DNA from: JBAVQS01 sp049694275
GTDB lineage: Bacteria > Chloroflexota > Anaerolineae > UBA4142 > SHND01
Assembly: GCA_049694275.1 (NCBI GenBank)
Contig: JBAVQS010000423.1
Coordinates: 1-11,238, forward strand
Reading direction: 5' to 3'
Length of the DNA stretch: 11,238 nt
This document shows, piece after piece, positions 1 through 8,128 of this stretch. Each line of letters opens with the position of its first letter. The stretch's first letter is position 1. Position numbers and translations under genes: made by a program. The notes under the pieces were generated by a model. The model was not told where the DNA came from and did no database searches. It worked only from the letters and a program-made list of their open reading frames with translations.

Positions 1-1799
1 GGATCGTCATTATAGATCGCCGGACCGTGCGGCTTGACGTTCGTCTCTTCCGGTCCGACCATCTTGACCTCGCGGTTCGGCTTGGTCCCGTAGAGATTGA
101 AGGTGAGCGTCGTGTTCTTTTCGTCGAGGACCGGCTCGATCAATAGATAGGCGTTCGTATCGTTCTTGAATTTGAAATCGACATCGGGCGCAAACACCGT
201 CGCGTCGAGGCCGACCGGCGGCTCGTAATAGCCGACCCGATAGGCGTGCGCCCACCGCTCGACAATCGGGAACCCGCCCCAAAAGGCCGCACGGAACATG
301 GTGCTTGACACCTGGCACACCCCGCCGCCGGGCCCGAGCACGGTCCGGTTGCCAAAGATGACATAGGCGTCCTCGTACCCGTTCGCTTCGACCACGTCGA
401 CGAGATATTTATCAAAGGAAAAGACGCCGCCGGGCGGAATGACGACGCCGTCGAAGGAAGAGGTCGCCGTCTTTATGTTCTGGATGCGCCCCGGAATCGA
501 GTGCCTGAAATTACTGACCCCCTGCGCGACCAATTCCTTGATGCCCATCTTACTGGCGTCGCGCATATCGACGGCGGGCTTTTGGACGCGAACGTTGAGG
601 GCGAGGGTGTTTTCGCGGAGGGCTTGCAGCGGCGACGGTTGGATCGGGCTGGCGTTGCCCGGCGTGCGGCCCCCCGTCGCGCTGGCATCGGTAAATTTCT
701 GCTCGATCTGCTTGACCGTTGCATCGGCATCCAGCGTGCGTCCCTCCTGGCTGGTCAGGGTCGTAATCAGCGCGCCATCCTGAAAGTGAAAGCGCGCGTC
801 ACGCGGCGACTGGTCAATCTCGCGGGCCAGCGCCTTGACCTCGGCGACCAGGGCGTTGTGATCGAGCGCGGCGGTCAGGCGGATCGAACCGTCCGGGCTT
901 GCAACCGGTTTGATGGAGATGAATGAAACGAGCGTGGCCTGGTCGATCGCCCAGGAACGGTCGCCAAAGGTGAGCACCAGCGGGGAGCGGAGAAAATTGG
1001 AGATCTGATTTCGCGCCGCGGTCGTATCCGTGGTCTGCGGGTCGGTCTCGACGACGGCAATAACAATATCGGCGCCGCTCGGGTCGAGCAGCCGCGCCTG
1101 GATTCGCTTGACCGTTTCATCGACGTCGAGCCGGCGGCCCTTGACCGCCGGAATCTCGACCACGCGGAGGCCGTCGAGCTTGAGCTGTGCATCCCGCGCA
1201 GGCCGGTCGATCTGCGGCGCAATCGAGATCAGGTACGCCCGGGCGGTCGCTTCGTCAAAGGCCGAGCTGATCGAAACATCCGCGCCGAGGGCGAGGGCGC
1301 GCACCTGTTCCACCAGGTCCAGATAGAGATTGCCGCGATGGGCGATTCCCATTGCCGCATCCAGCGCGGGCTTGAAATCACTGCGAAAACCGATCTCCCA
1401 CGGCCAGGCGCGATAGACCTGCGCGCCATCGCGCAGCGCAATCTGCCCACCGCCCAAACGGGCGAGCAACTGGTTCGGGTCCCCCAGCTTGTCCTGCAAG
1501 CGCGCTTCCGCCTGGGCGCGGGTCATGCTCCCCACGTCTTCGCCCAGCACACGCACCCCCGGCGCAATGCGCCCCCGGTAATAGACCTGAGAGCCGGCGA
1601 TGATCGTCGTGACGACGACACAGAGCAAGAGCGCCAGCAAAAGCGGCAGGGCAGGCAGTGTAGTCCGACGCCGCCGATGGCGCGGCGCCATCGGCGGCAG
1701 GTCGTCGGACGGCGGCAAGGCATAGCTCGACGGGCGCGCGGGCGGCGGCGGCCGGAATGGCTGAGGCTGATCGGATGATGGATTTGTGCGTTCGTTCAT
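1..1799 (-). CDS. VanW/YoaR-family cell-envelope protein (C-terminus beyond the window)
   Basis: At least 599 codons are present and the frame is still open at the left edge. The N-terminus is Pro-rich (about residues 11-39), then an Arg cluster (40-45), then one hydrophobic segment (about 48-70). This suggests a cytoplasmic tail, a single membrane anchor and an extracellular body. Two repeats resembling the YoaR/PG_binding_4 domain lie at about 145-260 and 275-410. A VanW domain starts near 431: it contains PPGGVFSFDKY, the hallmark GGGVCQVSSTMF with Cys495, and then VGLDATVF. VanW-domain proteins are linked to peptidoglycan and glycopeptide resistance, but their biochemical role is poorly known. 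No strong ribosome-binding sequence precedes the ATG, which was chosen because it gives the full anchor. It is the last gene on this strand and has its own promoter, so it is probably not part of the upstream operon. GC is visibly higher than in the STAND genes. Confidence 0.9.
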   Translation of the reverse strand, partial: MNERTNPSSDQPQPFRPPPPARPSSYALPPSDDLPPMAPRHRRRRTTLPALPLLLALLLCVVVTTIIAGSQVYYRGRIAPGVRVLGEDVGSMTRAQAEARLQDKLGDPNQLLARLGGGQIALRDGAQVYRAWPWEIGFRSDFKPALDAAMGIAHRGNLYLDLVEQVRALALGADVSISSAFDEATARAYLISIAPQIDRPARDAQLKLDGLRVVEIPAVKGRRLDVDETVKRIQARLLDPSGADIVIAVVETDPQTTDTTAARNQISNFLRSPLVLTFGDRSWAIDQATLVSFISIKPVASPDGSIRLTAALDHNALVAEVKALAREIDQSPRDARFHFQDGALITTLTSQEGRTLDADATVKQIEQKFTDASATGGRTPGNASPIQPSPLQALRENTLALNVRVQKPAVDMRDASKMGIKELVAQGVSNFRHSIPGRIQNIKTATSSFDGVVIPPGGVFSFDKYLVDVVEANGYEDAYVIFGNRTVLGPGGGVCQVSSTMFRAAFWGGFPIVERWAHAYRVGYYEPPVGLDATVFAPDVDFKFKNDTNAYLLIEPVLDEKNTTLTFNLYGTKPNREVKMVGPEETNVKPHGPAIYNDD

Positions 1800-1880
1800 G
1801 GATGGTCGTGCAAGTCACATCAGACGTGACCGGGAAAAAGCCAAAGGGTGAAGGTAAAACGTGGAATACGCCGACGGCTC

Positions 1881-1889
1881 ATTATAGCA
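1881..1889 (-). promoter_or_regulatory. Extended -10 promoter for the VanW gene
   Basis: On the minus strand the sequence reads TGCTATAAT, a perfect TATAAT hexamer preceded by TGn, the extended -10 motif. The hexamer with ideal 17-nt spacing upstream is TTTTCC, a poor -35 box, which is normal for extended -10 promoters. Transcription would start near 1874, giving a leader of roughly 75 nt before the VanW ATG at 1799. It lies in the 170-bp gap after the radical SAM gene, so the VanW gene can be transcribed independently. The motif is seen; its activity is inferred. Confidence 0.55.
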
Positions 1890-1969
1890 CGGAATGGAGA
1901 ATCGGAAAATCCATTAGCCGCAGTGGTGTTCGAGTGGATCGGACTACGTTTAACGTTTCATCGAGTCTT

Positions 1970-3232
1970 TCACTCCATGGACTGGCGGACGAGAATAGGT
2001 TGTTCTTGCCAGGTAACGAGTCCACGCAGGTAAAGCGTCCCGACCAAATCCAGAGCGGCCTGACCAAATGCCGTTTGGATTTGCAGTAAGGTGGCGCGCC
2101 CGTCCATGTAATCGAGAATGGGTTGAGCCTGCCGCGTCACAGGGATGATTGTTTGTCCTTTGACCAGGGCCAGGCCGAAAGGTTCCTCCAGGACGGTACA
2201 GGAAAGACGCGGCCGGCTTGCTTCATATAATTCCAATTCGGACGGTCCGCTTTCGACGGATGCTGGGAGCGGGCGCCGGATCAATGGGTCGGCTGAGCGA
2301 ATTTCAACCAATGCCCGGCAACCGCCATGACATACTTCCAACTTGGCGCAGGCGTCACATTGATTGGGAAGCAATTCTCGCCAGCGCCCAAAAGTCTCGC
2401 CCTGCCAGATGTCTTTAATGCGCTCTGTCAAAATGTTTCCGCCAATCGTCGGCGAGTGATTGCACGGGCGCACATTTCCCCAGGGATCGATCGTGCAATA
2501 GGCAACGCCGGCCCAGCAGCCGGTGGCCGAGGAGGGCATAAAACACTGGGGGATGCAATTGCCGTAGCGTACAGTGACGCCGGCCCCGGAACGGCGATGA
2601 TGTGTACGCATCAACCGCTCAATGTCGGCGACCACGGCGCGCAACTGCGATTCACCCGGTTCAATCTCGTCGCTGTCCGGTCCCAGGTAGCGATTGAACA
2701 CTGCGCGCTGCGCGCCCAGCCGGTCCGCCAAGGCAACCATTTCAGACGCCTGGCCGCAGTTATGGCGTGTGATCACCGTGCTCGTGTGCACCCGCAACCC
2801 GGCGCCGGTCGCCCGCGCGATATTCTCGCAGGCCTGCTCAAACGAGCCTGGCGTTTTGGTAAACGCCTCATGTGTCACCGCGTCTCTCCCATGCAGCGAG
2901 ACGAGCACGCCTTCGCAAGTCGGTGCGGCCTTGAGCAGTTCGATGACCCTTTCCGGCTTGCGCCAGCGCGCGTTGGTAAAGACGGTGAACGGGATGCAGG
3001 TCTCCACCACCGCGTGAATAATCTCGGCAAACTCAGGGTGCAGCGTCGGCTCGCCGCCGGTCAGCTTGAGAACCTGGGCGTGCGGCGCAATCATCGCCAG
3101 CACCTGTCGCCAATCGGATGCCGTGAGCGATGCCGGCCGGCGCGCAAAGACGTTGCCGCAGGGCGGGCAATGGTTGTTGCACGCGGCGGTAAGCTCAAGC
3201 GAGTAGAGGACGGGAGCGCTTAATTGAAACAC
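1970..3232 (-). CDS. Radical SAM/SPASM peptide maturase with PqqD-like C-terminal domain
   Basis: The protein has 420 residues. The radical SAM cluster motif CxxxCxxC is at Cys18, Cys22 and Cys25, and TGGEPTLHP (58-66) is the SAM-binding GGE motif. A SPASM region follows: YCTIDPWGNVRPCNHS (245-260) and a Cx2Cx5Cx3C set at Cys292, 295, 301 and 305, with a further Cys345, sufficient for auxiliary iron-sulfur clusters. Residues about 340-415 look like a PqqD-type domain, which in RiPP enzymes binds the precursor leader. The architecture is that of PqqE/FxsB-type enzymes that install C-C or thioether crosslinks in ribosomal peptides. The start is GTG, 5 nt after the TIR-STAND stop, with no clear ribosome-binding sequence, so translational coupling is likely. 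No later Met could retain the Cys18 motif. The likely substrate is the 65-residue peptide encoded at 5208-5405; this is inferred from context. Confidence 0.9.
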   Translation of the reverse strand: MFQLSAPVLYSLELTAACNNHCPPCGNVFARRPASLTASDWRQVLAMIAPHAQVLKLTGGEPTLHPEFAEIIHAVVETCIPFTVFTNARWRKPERVIELLKAAPTCEGVLVSLHGRDAVTHEAFTKTPGSFEQACENIARATGAGLRVHTSTVITRHNCGQASEMVALADRLGAQRAVFNRYLGPDSDEIEPGESQLRAVVADIERLMRTHHRRSGAGVTVRYGNCIPQCFMPSSATGCWAGVAYCTIDPWGNVRPCNHSPTIGGNILTERIKDIWQGETFGRWRELLPNQCDACAKLEVCHGGCRALVEIRSADPLIRRPLPASVESGPSELELYEASRPRLSCTVLEEPFGLALVKGQTIIPVTRQAQPILDYMDGRATLLQIQTAFGQAALDLVGTLYLRGLVTWQEQPILVRQSME

Positions 3233-3237
3233 TGGAT

Positions 3238-5211
3238 TTACTCGGCGTCGGCGATGCGTCCACCGAAAATGCGCTTGGCGCCCGCTTCTGCGACAAGCTT
3301 GCGAAATCCTTCCATCACCTCATTGTCCTGATGGACGGTATCCCGGAGCGTTCTTAATAACCACATTGATGAATAGCCAAAACTGCTTCGTAATCTCGCT
3401 GCATGCCAGTCAACCGTTGAACTCACTTCGGCCTCGACATTGGAAATGGGCTTGATTAACAGGAAACTACTCAGATGATAAAGGCTCTCAATTGCGTATG
3501 CAATTTGCGCTTCATCGGCGACCGAATAGGGGAGCGGATTACCCTCAATCGTCCGATTGTCAAACCATAAAGCATAGATTCTTTGCGCCAGCAAATTCAG
3601 CTTGTACAAACGGTCTTGACCATCCTCCATTTGCAACTTGGTGAGCATCAATTGGCGAATGATGGAATCATGATAATAGGGTTTGGTAGGTGTTGGACCA
3701 CTGACCAGGCCTGAACCCACCAACCGCCTCAAGACACTCATCGGCTCCATTTGGACCGTGAGAAAGGGTGCAAGGAGTGATTGCAATTCTGATTCCGAAT
3801 CGGATTGTTCGGCGGCAAGAAGGGACGGGTTTTGAGCCAATGTTTGCAAAGTTTGGATTGTATTGACATTGAATCGCCGGAAAACACTTAGGATTGTCAG
3901 GACCTTACCCAGATCTTGATCGTCGGTCTTGTCCAGAATCCTCTCGATGACTGGTTCGGCATGTTTATGGAAAAGCTGCTTGCGAATTTCTGGCTTGAGT
4001 TGACCAGATGCAATCGCTGAAGCCCAGCCTCCGTTCGGCGGGTTCATCAAAAGCGCTTCCATGATGCCTGGATGTCCGGAACTCAAGTGCGCTATTTCAC
4101 TTGCGACAGTTTCTTTGGTTTCATCTCTTAGCCGTGTCCGCTCAAGTTGCTTTAATACCGCTTGCCGCACAATGTCATCTTCAAAGACAGTTAACGGGAC
4201 GATCCTATAGCCACGCCATTCCCATTGTGAATTTGATAAATAGCGTCCGGCAAAAACCACACGCACCAGTAACACGGTTTGTTGGAAGGCGCTTCTCAAG
4301 GGAGTAACCACTTCTTTTTGCAACCATTCTACAACTGAGCGATTCCCTTCGATGCTATCAAATAACAGTACGACATTCTTTTTTCGTTCTACAAGTTTCT
4401 CGATGAGCACTTGGGCCTCGCCGTTTTCGATGGGACCAACCCCAAGCGGTAACGCGATTTGGTCCAAGACCTGCGCTGTGTTGTCGAGGCAGGATTCACG
4501 GTCAAGTCCGATTCGCGCGCAAACCCAATCAGTGTTTTCTTGGTGTTTATACCATTCTTCCACATGCTCGAGTAATCGGCTCTTGCCATAGCCCGGAGGG
4601 GCATCGATGACCATCAAGGCCGGCGTCCCCGGGTTGCGAATCTCCGCGAATTCAAAATCGCGGTTTTCAAATTCTAGGCTTATAGCGCCGGGTGAGGGGG
4701 AACCGGTTGGCGATGGGGAAATAGGTGTGGATTTCGAGGTCAAATTGTTAGCCTCCTTTTCTTTCCGAGAGCATATAGCCTGACAAAGTTTATCGAATCC
4801 GTCAGGTGAATACAAATCTACCCATTGTATCCCTTTCAGACTTTCGGGAACAGGACATTCTTCAAGGCGTACCGGAATCAGAAAGATTTCTCCCTCTGGA
4901 AATTCCCGGAATATTTCGATGGCGGTTTTGAGCTCTGCTTGGGCGTACCCCCGCTTCGAAATAGAACTATTTGAGAGACAGGCCAGAAAGAAATTCGTCT
5001 CGGCAATTGCTTGACGAATGGCAGGCTCCCATTTTTGACCAGGGATAAGATCGAAGAGATCAAGCCAGGGTTGAAAGCCTGTGTTCTTGAGATGCTGATA
5101 GAGTTCTTTCACTCTTGGCTCGTCCGGTCTGGCATAACTAAGGAAAATGGATATGGCGCCCGCGTTTGGGGGTTGCTCTGTTGCTTGTTCGGAATGAATT
5201 GTCTGGTTCAT
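3238..5211 (-). CDS. TIR domain-STAND ATPase
   Basis: The protein has 657 residues. The TIR domain (about 19-150) opens with ISIFLSYARPDE and contains KRGYAQAELKTAIE, in which Glu93 matches the catalytic glutamate of NAD-cleaving TIR domains. A Ser/Pro-rich linker (about 155-178) leads to a STAND/AAA-like ATPase. Its Walker A is APPGYGKS (204-211), with Ala in place of the usual first Gly. Walker B is VVLLFDS (Asp285), followed by an AGR motif (321-323) and GHPG (379-382), the STAND counterpart of GLPL. YYHDSIIRQL further on is typical of the region after the winged helix. The C-terminal part has no repeats I can recognise. I chose the ATG at 5211 because it overlaps the peptide stop as ATGA. 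A GTG 81 nt upstream in frame would add 27 residues that merely overlay the peptide gene. Sampled GC is about 45%, lower than its neighbours. It probably acts as an NAD-directed effector or signalling protein gated by its ATPase. Confidence 0.9.
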   Translation of the reverse strand: MNQTIHSEQATEQPPNAGAISIFLSYARPDEPRVKELYQHLKNTGFQPWLDLFDLIPGQKWEPAIRQAIAETNFFLACLSNSSISKRGYAQAELKTAIEIFREFPEGEIFLIPVRLEECPVPESLKGIQWVDLYSPDGFDKLCQAICSRKEKEANNLTSKSTPISPSPTGSPSPGAISLEFENRDFEFAEIRNPGTPALMVIDAPPGYGKSRLLEHVEEWYKHQENTDWVCARIGLDRESCLDNTAQVLDQIALPLGVGPIENGEAQVLIEKLVERKKNVVLLFDSIEGNRSVVEWLQKEVVTPLRSAFQQTVLLVRVVFAGRYLSNSQWEWRGYRIVPLTVFEDDIVRQAVLKQLERTRLRDETKETVASEIAHLSSGHPGIMEALLMNPPNGGWASAIASGQLKPEIRKQLFHKHAEPVIERILDKTDDQDLGKVLTILSVFRRFNVNTIQTLQTLAQNPSLLAAEQSDSESELQSLLAPFLTVQMEPMSVLRRLVGSGLVSGPTPTKPYYHDSIIRQLMLTKLQMEDGQDRLYKLNLLAQRIYALWFDNRTIEGNPLPYSVADEAQIAYAIESLYHLSSFLLIKPISNVEAEVSSTVDWHAARLRSSFGYSSMWLLRTLRDTVHQDNEVMEGFRKLVAEAGAKRIFGGRIADAE

Positions 5212-5405
5212 GTTGATTCTGTTCTCACAGAGGTGCTCGGGTCTTGCCCGGTTTCCTGCCCGGAATTGGATTGTTCTGGTTGAGGGCTGCACGCACAGTC
5301 ACTCATCGAGTCTAGATTGTCGGTTTGAGGCCCCTTCACATATGGAATGGAATCGGACAATGTGACCGAAACTGAAGCAGGAGTACCGATTGTATATTGG
5401 TTCAT
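5208..5405 (-). CDS. 65-residue peptide, candidate RiPP precursor with CAC motif
   Basis: A short frame begins MNQYTIGTPASVSV and ends STSVRTEST. Its ATG lies 4 nt after the stop of the TPR-STAND gene, and its TGA overlaps the ATG of the TIR gene as ATGA. AGGA and GGAG sequences lie just upstream. The N-terminal half (1-25) is mildly hydrophobic, with Tyr4 and Tyr22, and could be a leader. SDCACSP at 35-41 carries the only two cysteines (37 and 39). The tail (41-65) is rich in Ser, Thr, Gln, Glu and Pro. I recognise no family. The position in a set of TPR-STAND, TIR and radical SAM/SPASM genes matches that of FxsA-type precursors, but there is no FxSxx C-terminus. Role as a substrate of the radical SAM enzyme is inferred. 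It could instead be an unmodified regulatory peptide. Confidence 0.72.
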   Translation of the reverse strand: MNQYTIGTPASVSVTLSDSIPYVKGPQTDNLDSMSDCACSPQPEQSNSGQETGQDPSTSVRTEST

Positions 5406-5407
5406 GG

Positions 5408-5419
5408 TCCTAGTTCTCC
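5408..5419 (-). promoter_or_regulatory. Ribosome-binding sequence of the peptide gene
   Basis: The minus strand reads GGAGAACTAGGACC directly before the ATG at 5405. GGAG (10 nt spacing) and AGGA (2 nt spacing) both complement 16S rRNA, and the stop codon TAG of the TPR-STAND gene lies inside the motif. This supports termination-coupled initiation of the short peptide. Confidence 0.5.
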
Positions 5420-8115
5420 GACAGAAAAGCATAATCACGTGCCAGGTCCGTCATGCGTGTGACAAAGCCTGGATAGGAAGCGGCCAGGGACCGGCCGTCG
5501 GAAGTTTCCTGTTCCCAACGTCGGATCAGTTTTTGGGTTTTTTCTTGTGCGAGTTCCCGGGATGGCAGCTTGAGAATCAAGTCACTCACCCAATCCACTA
5601 TTTCATTGTAATACAGCTCTCTTTTTGGAGGACTCTCTTTGATCCCCTGTGGGTCAAGCCGCATGATATAGACCAGCGCATTTGCGGCGGCGTCATAGGC
5701 GCCATCATAATCTTGACGCGTAACCAGCACGTTCGCAACCACTTTTTGCGCCTTTGCAAAAAGATAATAGGCGTCGGTATCAAGCGCCAAAGTACTGGCT
5801 TGCCGGGCATTTTCGAGCGCTTGATCAAAATGCCCCGCATAGTTGCTCGAGATGGCGATGTCAACCAAATTGTCGATTTCCCGGTACCGATTGCCGATTT
5901 TTCGCGCCAGTTTCGAGCTTTTTTCAAATTGCCCGATAGCCTCATCATAATACCGGCGTTGTCGTAACAGCGTTCCTTTATCGTTTAGCGCTTCGGAAAG
6001 ATTGGCATCGTCCGGCAGTTGTTCAAAAATCTCGATGGCGGTGTTCAGCATGGCGTCAGCCGTACCATACTCCTTGCAATCCGGATCGAACACTCCCCCG
6101 ACGAATTTTTCTTTGTACCAGCCCCACTGACGCAAAAGCCGCGCATAGGCTATAAAGACAAGCCCGCGCCCCCGTTCGCTTCCAGCCTCTTCGAATTCGC
6201 GGAGGGCTTTCTTGAAATAGTCCTCTGCCTCTTCAGGTCGCATCAGGTCAACATAAATCATCCCCAAAACATTATAGCTGTAGCCGAGATGGTCCGAGCT
6301 TTTGAGCTTTTGCCTGATTTTGAGCGCCTGCTCGCATTCGGAGAGCGCTTGATCGTCTTGCCCGAGACGATGATAAACATATCCCAGATTGTTCTTGGTA
6401 TTTGCAATTTCCGGGTAGGCGCCGACTGCGACAAAATGCGCAAGCGCTTTGGTGTAATATTCGATTGTGTTATTGAGCTTGCTCTGCCCCCGATAGGCCA
6501 GGCCAATGTTATTGCATACCCAGCCAAATTCGGTTTCAATCAAAGTATGACCTGGTTTGTCAATACTCGGATCCCCGAGGAGTGATTGGAACCATTCTTC
6601 CCATTGCTTGCCCAGATCGATTGCCGTCTGCAAATTTCCTTCATAGACATCTGCCTGTGTCAGTTGTGCTCGAATAGACGCCTGGAGAAAGATATCGCAG
6701 TTTGGATCTTGAAGGAGCGCGGTCATCTTTTCGATCGCTTCCGAATAGCGTCCGCGTTGTTGCAAGACAATGGCTTGCCTTAGATCAAGCTCCCGCTGCT
6801 TTCCGGCCGACAATCGTTGGTTGAACGGTCCAAGCTCTGCATTAATGGATTCCATCAAGTCCGAATCACGCCGTTCTCTTGCCGCGCCAAACAGTTCGCG
6901 CGAATAGGCAAAACCAGATTTGAGGTCGGTATCCAGCGCATAGAACAATCGCTCCAGAGAGAGGGTTTGGCGTTCAAGCACATTTCGCTCGTACGCCATT
7001 TTTTCTCTATAGTAGCCAATGATTTTGCGGCTCCAGCCCTGACGATACTCGCCGGTCTGGTCTATTTTGGGCCAGACTTTATCCTTGACCAATTCGCGCA
7101 TTTCATCATGCAGTAAGCAACTACCCACATTGCCCTCAACGGGGGGCCGGTATTTGACGAACGAGAACCGCGCCAGGGATTCGGTCACACGGGTTGTCAA
7201 GTCGGTAGACTGGTCGAGCAGAAAAGCCAATATCTCTTCATTAAACCGTCGATGGAGATGCGCGGCGGCCAAAATCGCCTCGTCTTCTGGGAACCGCAAT
7301 TGCAAAATACGCTCGACCATTGCGCTCTCAAATTGCTCCGGGCCATACGATACTAGCTCGCGCGGCTCGTTCCCGAATCGAATCCAGTCTGTCGTAAGTG
7401 CAACCAGAATTGGACGACCGCGGGATAATTCGGCGACGCGCTCTGTGATATCAGAGGCTACCACCAAGCCTTGCTGGTGAAAGTAATCAGCAATTTCTTC
7501 GGGGGAAAAAGCGCTAACCTCGATAGCCTGGTTAAACTCGCTGGGCGGCAAAGCAATTTCACGCCCGGCGACCAGCACCAGAGTTTTTGGATGCGCTTGT
7601 TTTAACTGCGGTAAGATTGTTTGCCAGAAACGAACCACTGACGAGTGTGCCAGTTCGGCCGTATCGAAAATCAATGCAATTCGCGTTGCGTCCAGTTTTG
7701 CATAGCTCTCCAAAAACTGGCTGCGCGCGCGGTTACGTTGTTCGGTAATTAAGTCAGCATCCGGTATTTCATGTCCAAGTAATTGTTGATATCGATCCAG
7801 AGTTTGATAAAACCGTGTGAAATATTGCGGACCTAGTTGGTCGGCAATTCCTTTCAAGATACCCGTTTCGCGTTGGAAAGAGCTCCAGTACAAGTCAATG
7901 AACTCGCGCGTCACGAGGATTTTCTCACCGCCGGCGCGCCGCTCTTCGGCCATATCGACAAAGTGCCGCAGCAGTTGTGTTTTACCAATGCCCCCCTTAC
8001 CATAGAGTGTGAGCATCCAAGCGGGTTCGCTCTGTCCGTCGAGCATTTGCTTAAAGATAGCAAGCTCGTTTTGGCGACCGATAAAGATGCTGGGACTATA
8101 GAGTGGATTGTTCAT
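5410..8115 (-). CDS. NB-ARC/STAND ATPase with TPR repeats (FxsT-like)
   Basis: The protein has 901 residues. FIGRQNEL (11-18) is the usual entry motif of STAND modules. Walker A is GKGGIGKT (39-46), Walker B is IALIFDTAEL (Asp151), and AGR at 183-185 and the LSRGRP motif near 230 complete the nucleotide-binding core. LLHDEMRELV near 355 marks the post-winged-helix region. From about 430 to 860 there are repeated TPR-type helical hairpins, for example CNNIGLAYRGQSKLNNTIEY, NLGYVYHRLGQDDQALSECE and VLGMIYVDLMRPEEAEDYF. There is no N-terminal effector domain, so this is most likely a sensor or scaffold. The start at 8115 is set by a strong GGAGG 5 nt upstream; an upstream GTG adding 19 residues would overlap the F1-beta gene. 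It is followed after 4 nt by the peptide gene. In composition it resembles FxsT of the FxSxx-COOH system, but many TPR-STAND proteins look alike, so orthology is not shown. Confidence 0.9.
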   Translation of the reverse strand: MNNPLYSPSIFIGRQNELAIFKQMLDGQSEPAWMLTLYGKGGIGKTQLLRHFVDMAEERRAGGEKILVTREFIDLYWSSFQRETGILKGIADQLGPQYFTRFYQTLDRYQQLLGHEIPDADLITEQRNRARSQFLESYAKLDATRIALIFDTAELAHSSVVRFWQTILPQLKQAHPKTLVLVAGREIALPPSEFNQAIEVSAFSPEEIADYFHQQGLVVASDITERVAELSRGRPILVALTTDWIRFGNEPRELVSYGPEQFESAMVERILQLRFPEDEAILAAAHLHRRFNEEILAFLLDQSTDLTTRVTESLARFSFVKYRPPVEGNVGSCLLHDEMRELVKDKVWPKIDQTGEYRQGWSRKIIGYYREKMAYERNVLERQTLSLERLFYALDTDLKSGFAYSRELFGAARERRDSDLMESINAELGPFNQRLSAGKQRELDLRQAIVLQQRGRYSEAIEKMTALLQDPNCDIFLQASIRAQLTQADVYEGNLQTAIDLGKQWEEWFQSLLGDPSIDKPGHTLIETEFGWVCNNIGLAYRGQSKLNNTIEYYTKALAHFVAVGAYPEIANTKNNLGYVYHRLGQDDQALSECEQALKIRQKLKSSDHLGYSYNVLGMIYVDLMRPEEAEDYFKKALREFEEAGSERGRGLVFIAYARLLRQWGWYKEKFVGGVFDPDCKEYGTADAMLNTAIEIFEQLPDDANLSEALNDKGTLLRQRRYYDEAIGQFEKSSKLARKIGNRYREIDNLVDIAISSNYAGHFDQALENARQASTLALDTDAYYLFAKAQKVVANVLVTRQDYDGAYDAAANALVYIMRLDPQGIKESPPKRELYYNEIVDWVSDLILKLPSRELAQEKTQKLIRRWEQETSDGRSLAASYPGFVTRMTDLARDYAFLSEN

Positions 8116-8120
8116 GATTG

Positions 8121-8125
8121 CCTCC
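8121..8125 (-). promoter_or_regulatory. Strong Shine-Dalgarno of the TPR-STAND gene
   Basis: GGAGG on the minus strand lies 5 nt before the ATG at 8115 and just downstream of the F1-beta stop codon. It is the best ribosome-binding sequence in the window. It decides the start in favour of the ATG at 8115 over the longer GTG form. Confidence 0.75.
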
Positions 8126-8128
8126 GAT

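Noticed and set aside
1909..1939. Possible terminator after the radical SAM gene (ATCCA/TGGAT stem followed by TTTT on the minus strand)
   Set aside because: The stem is only 5 bp with a 21-nt loop and no GC-rich core. It is too weak to call an intrinsic terminator.
2327..3223. 298-codon open frame on the plus strand opposite the radical SAM gene
   Set aside because: It is an antisense frame of a clearly conserved gene, has Arg/Gly/Ala-rich content without recognisable motifs, and results from GC-biased codon positions.
5212..5292. Longer TIR-STAND form starting at a GTG, 27 residues further upstream
   Set aside because: It runs through the peptide gene and adds no TIR-like sequence. The ATG at 5211 has a 4-nt ATGA overlap with the peptide stop, the same coupling as at the GNAT/F1-beta junction.
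5208..5405. The peptide as a true FxSxx-COOH (FxsA) precursor
   Set aside because: The C-terminus is SVRTEST; there is no Phe-x-Ser-x-x end and no Phe anywhere in the peptide. Only the gene set resembles that system.
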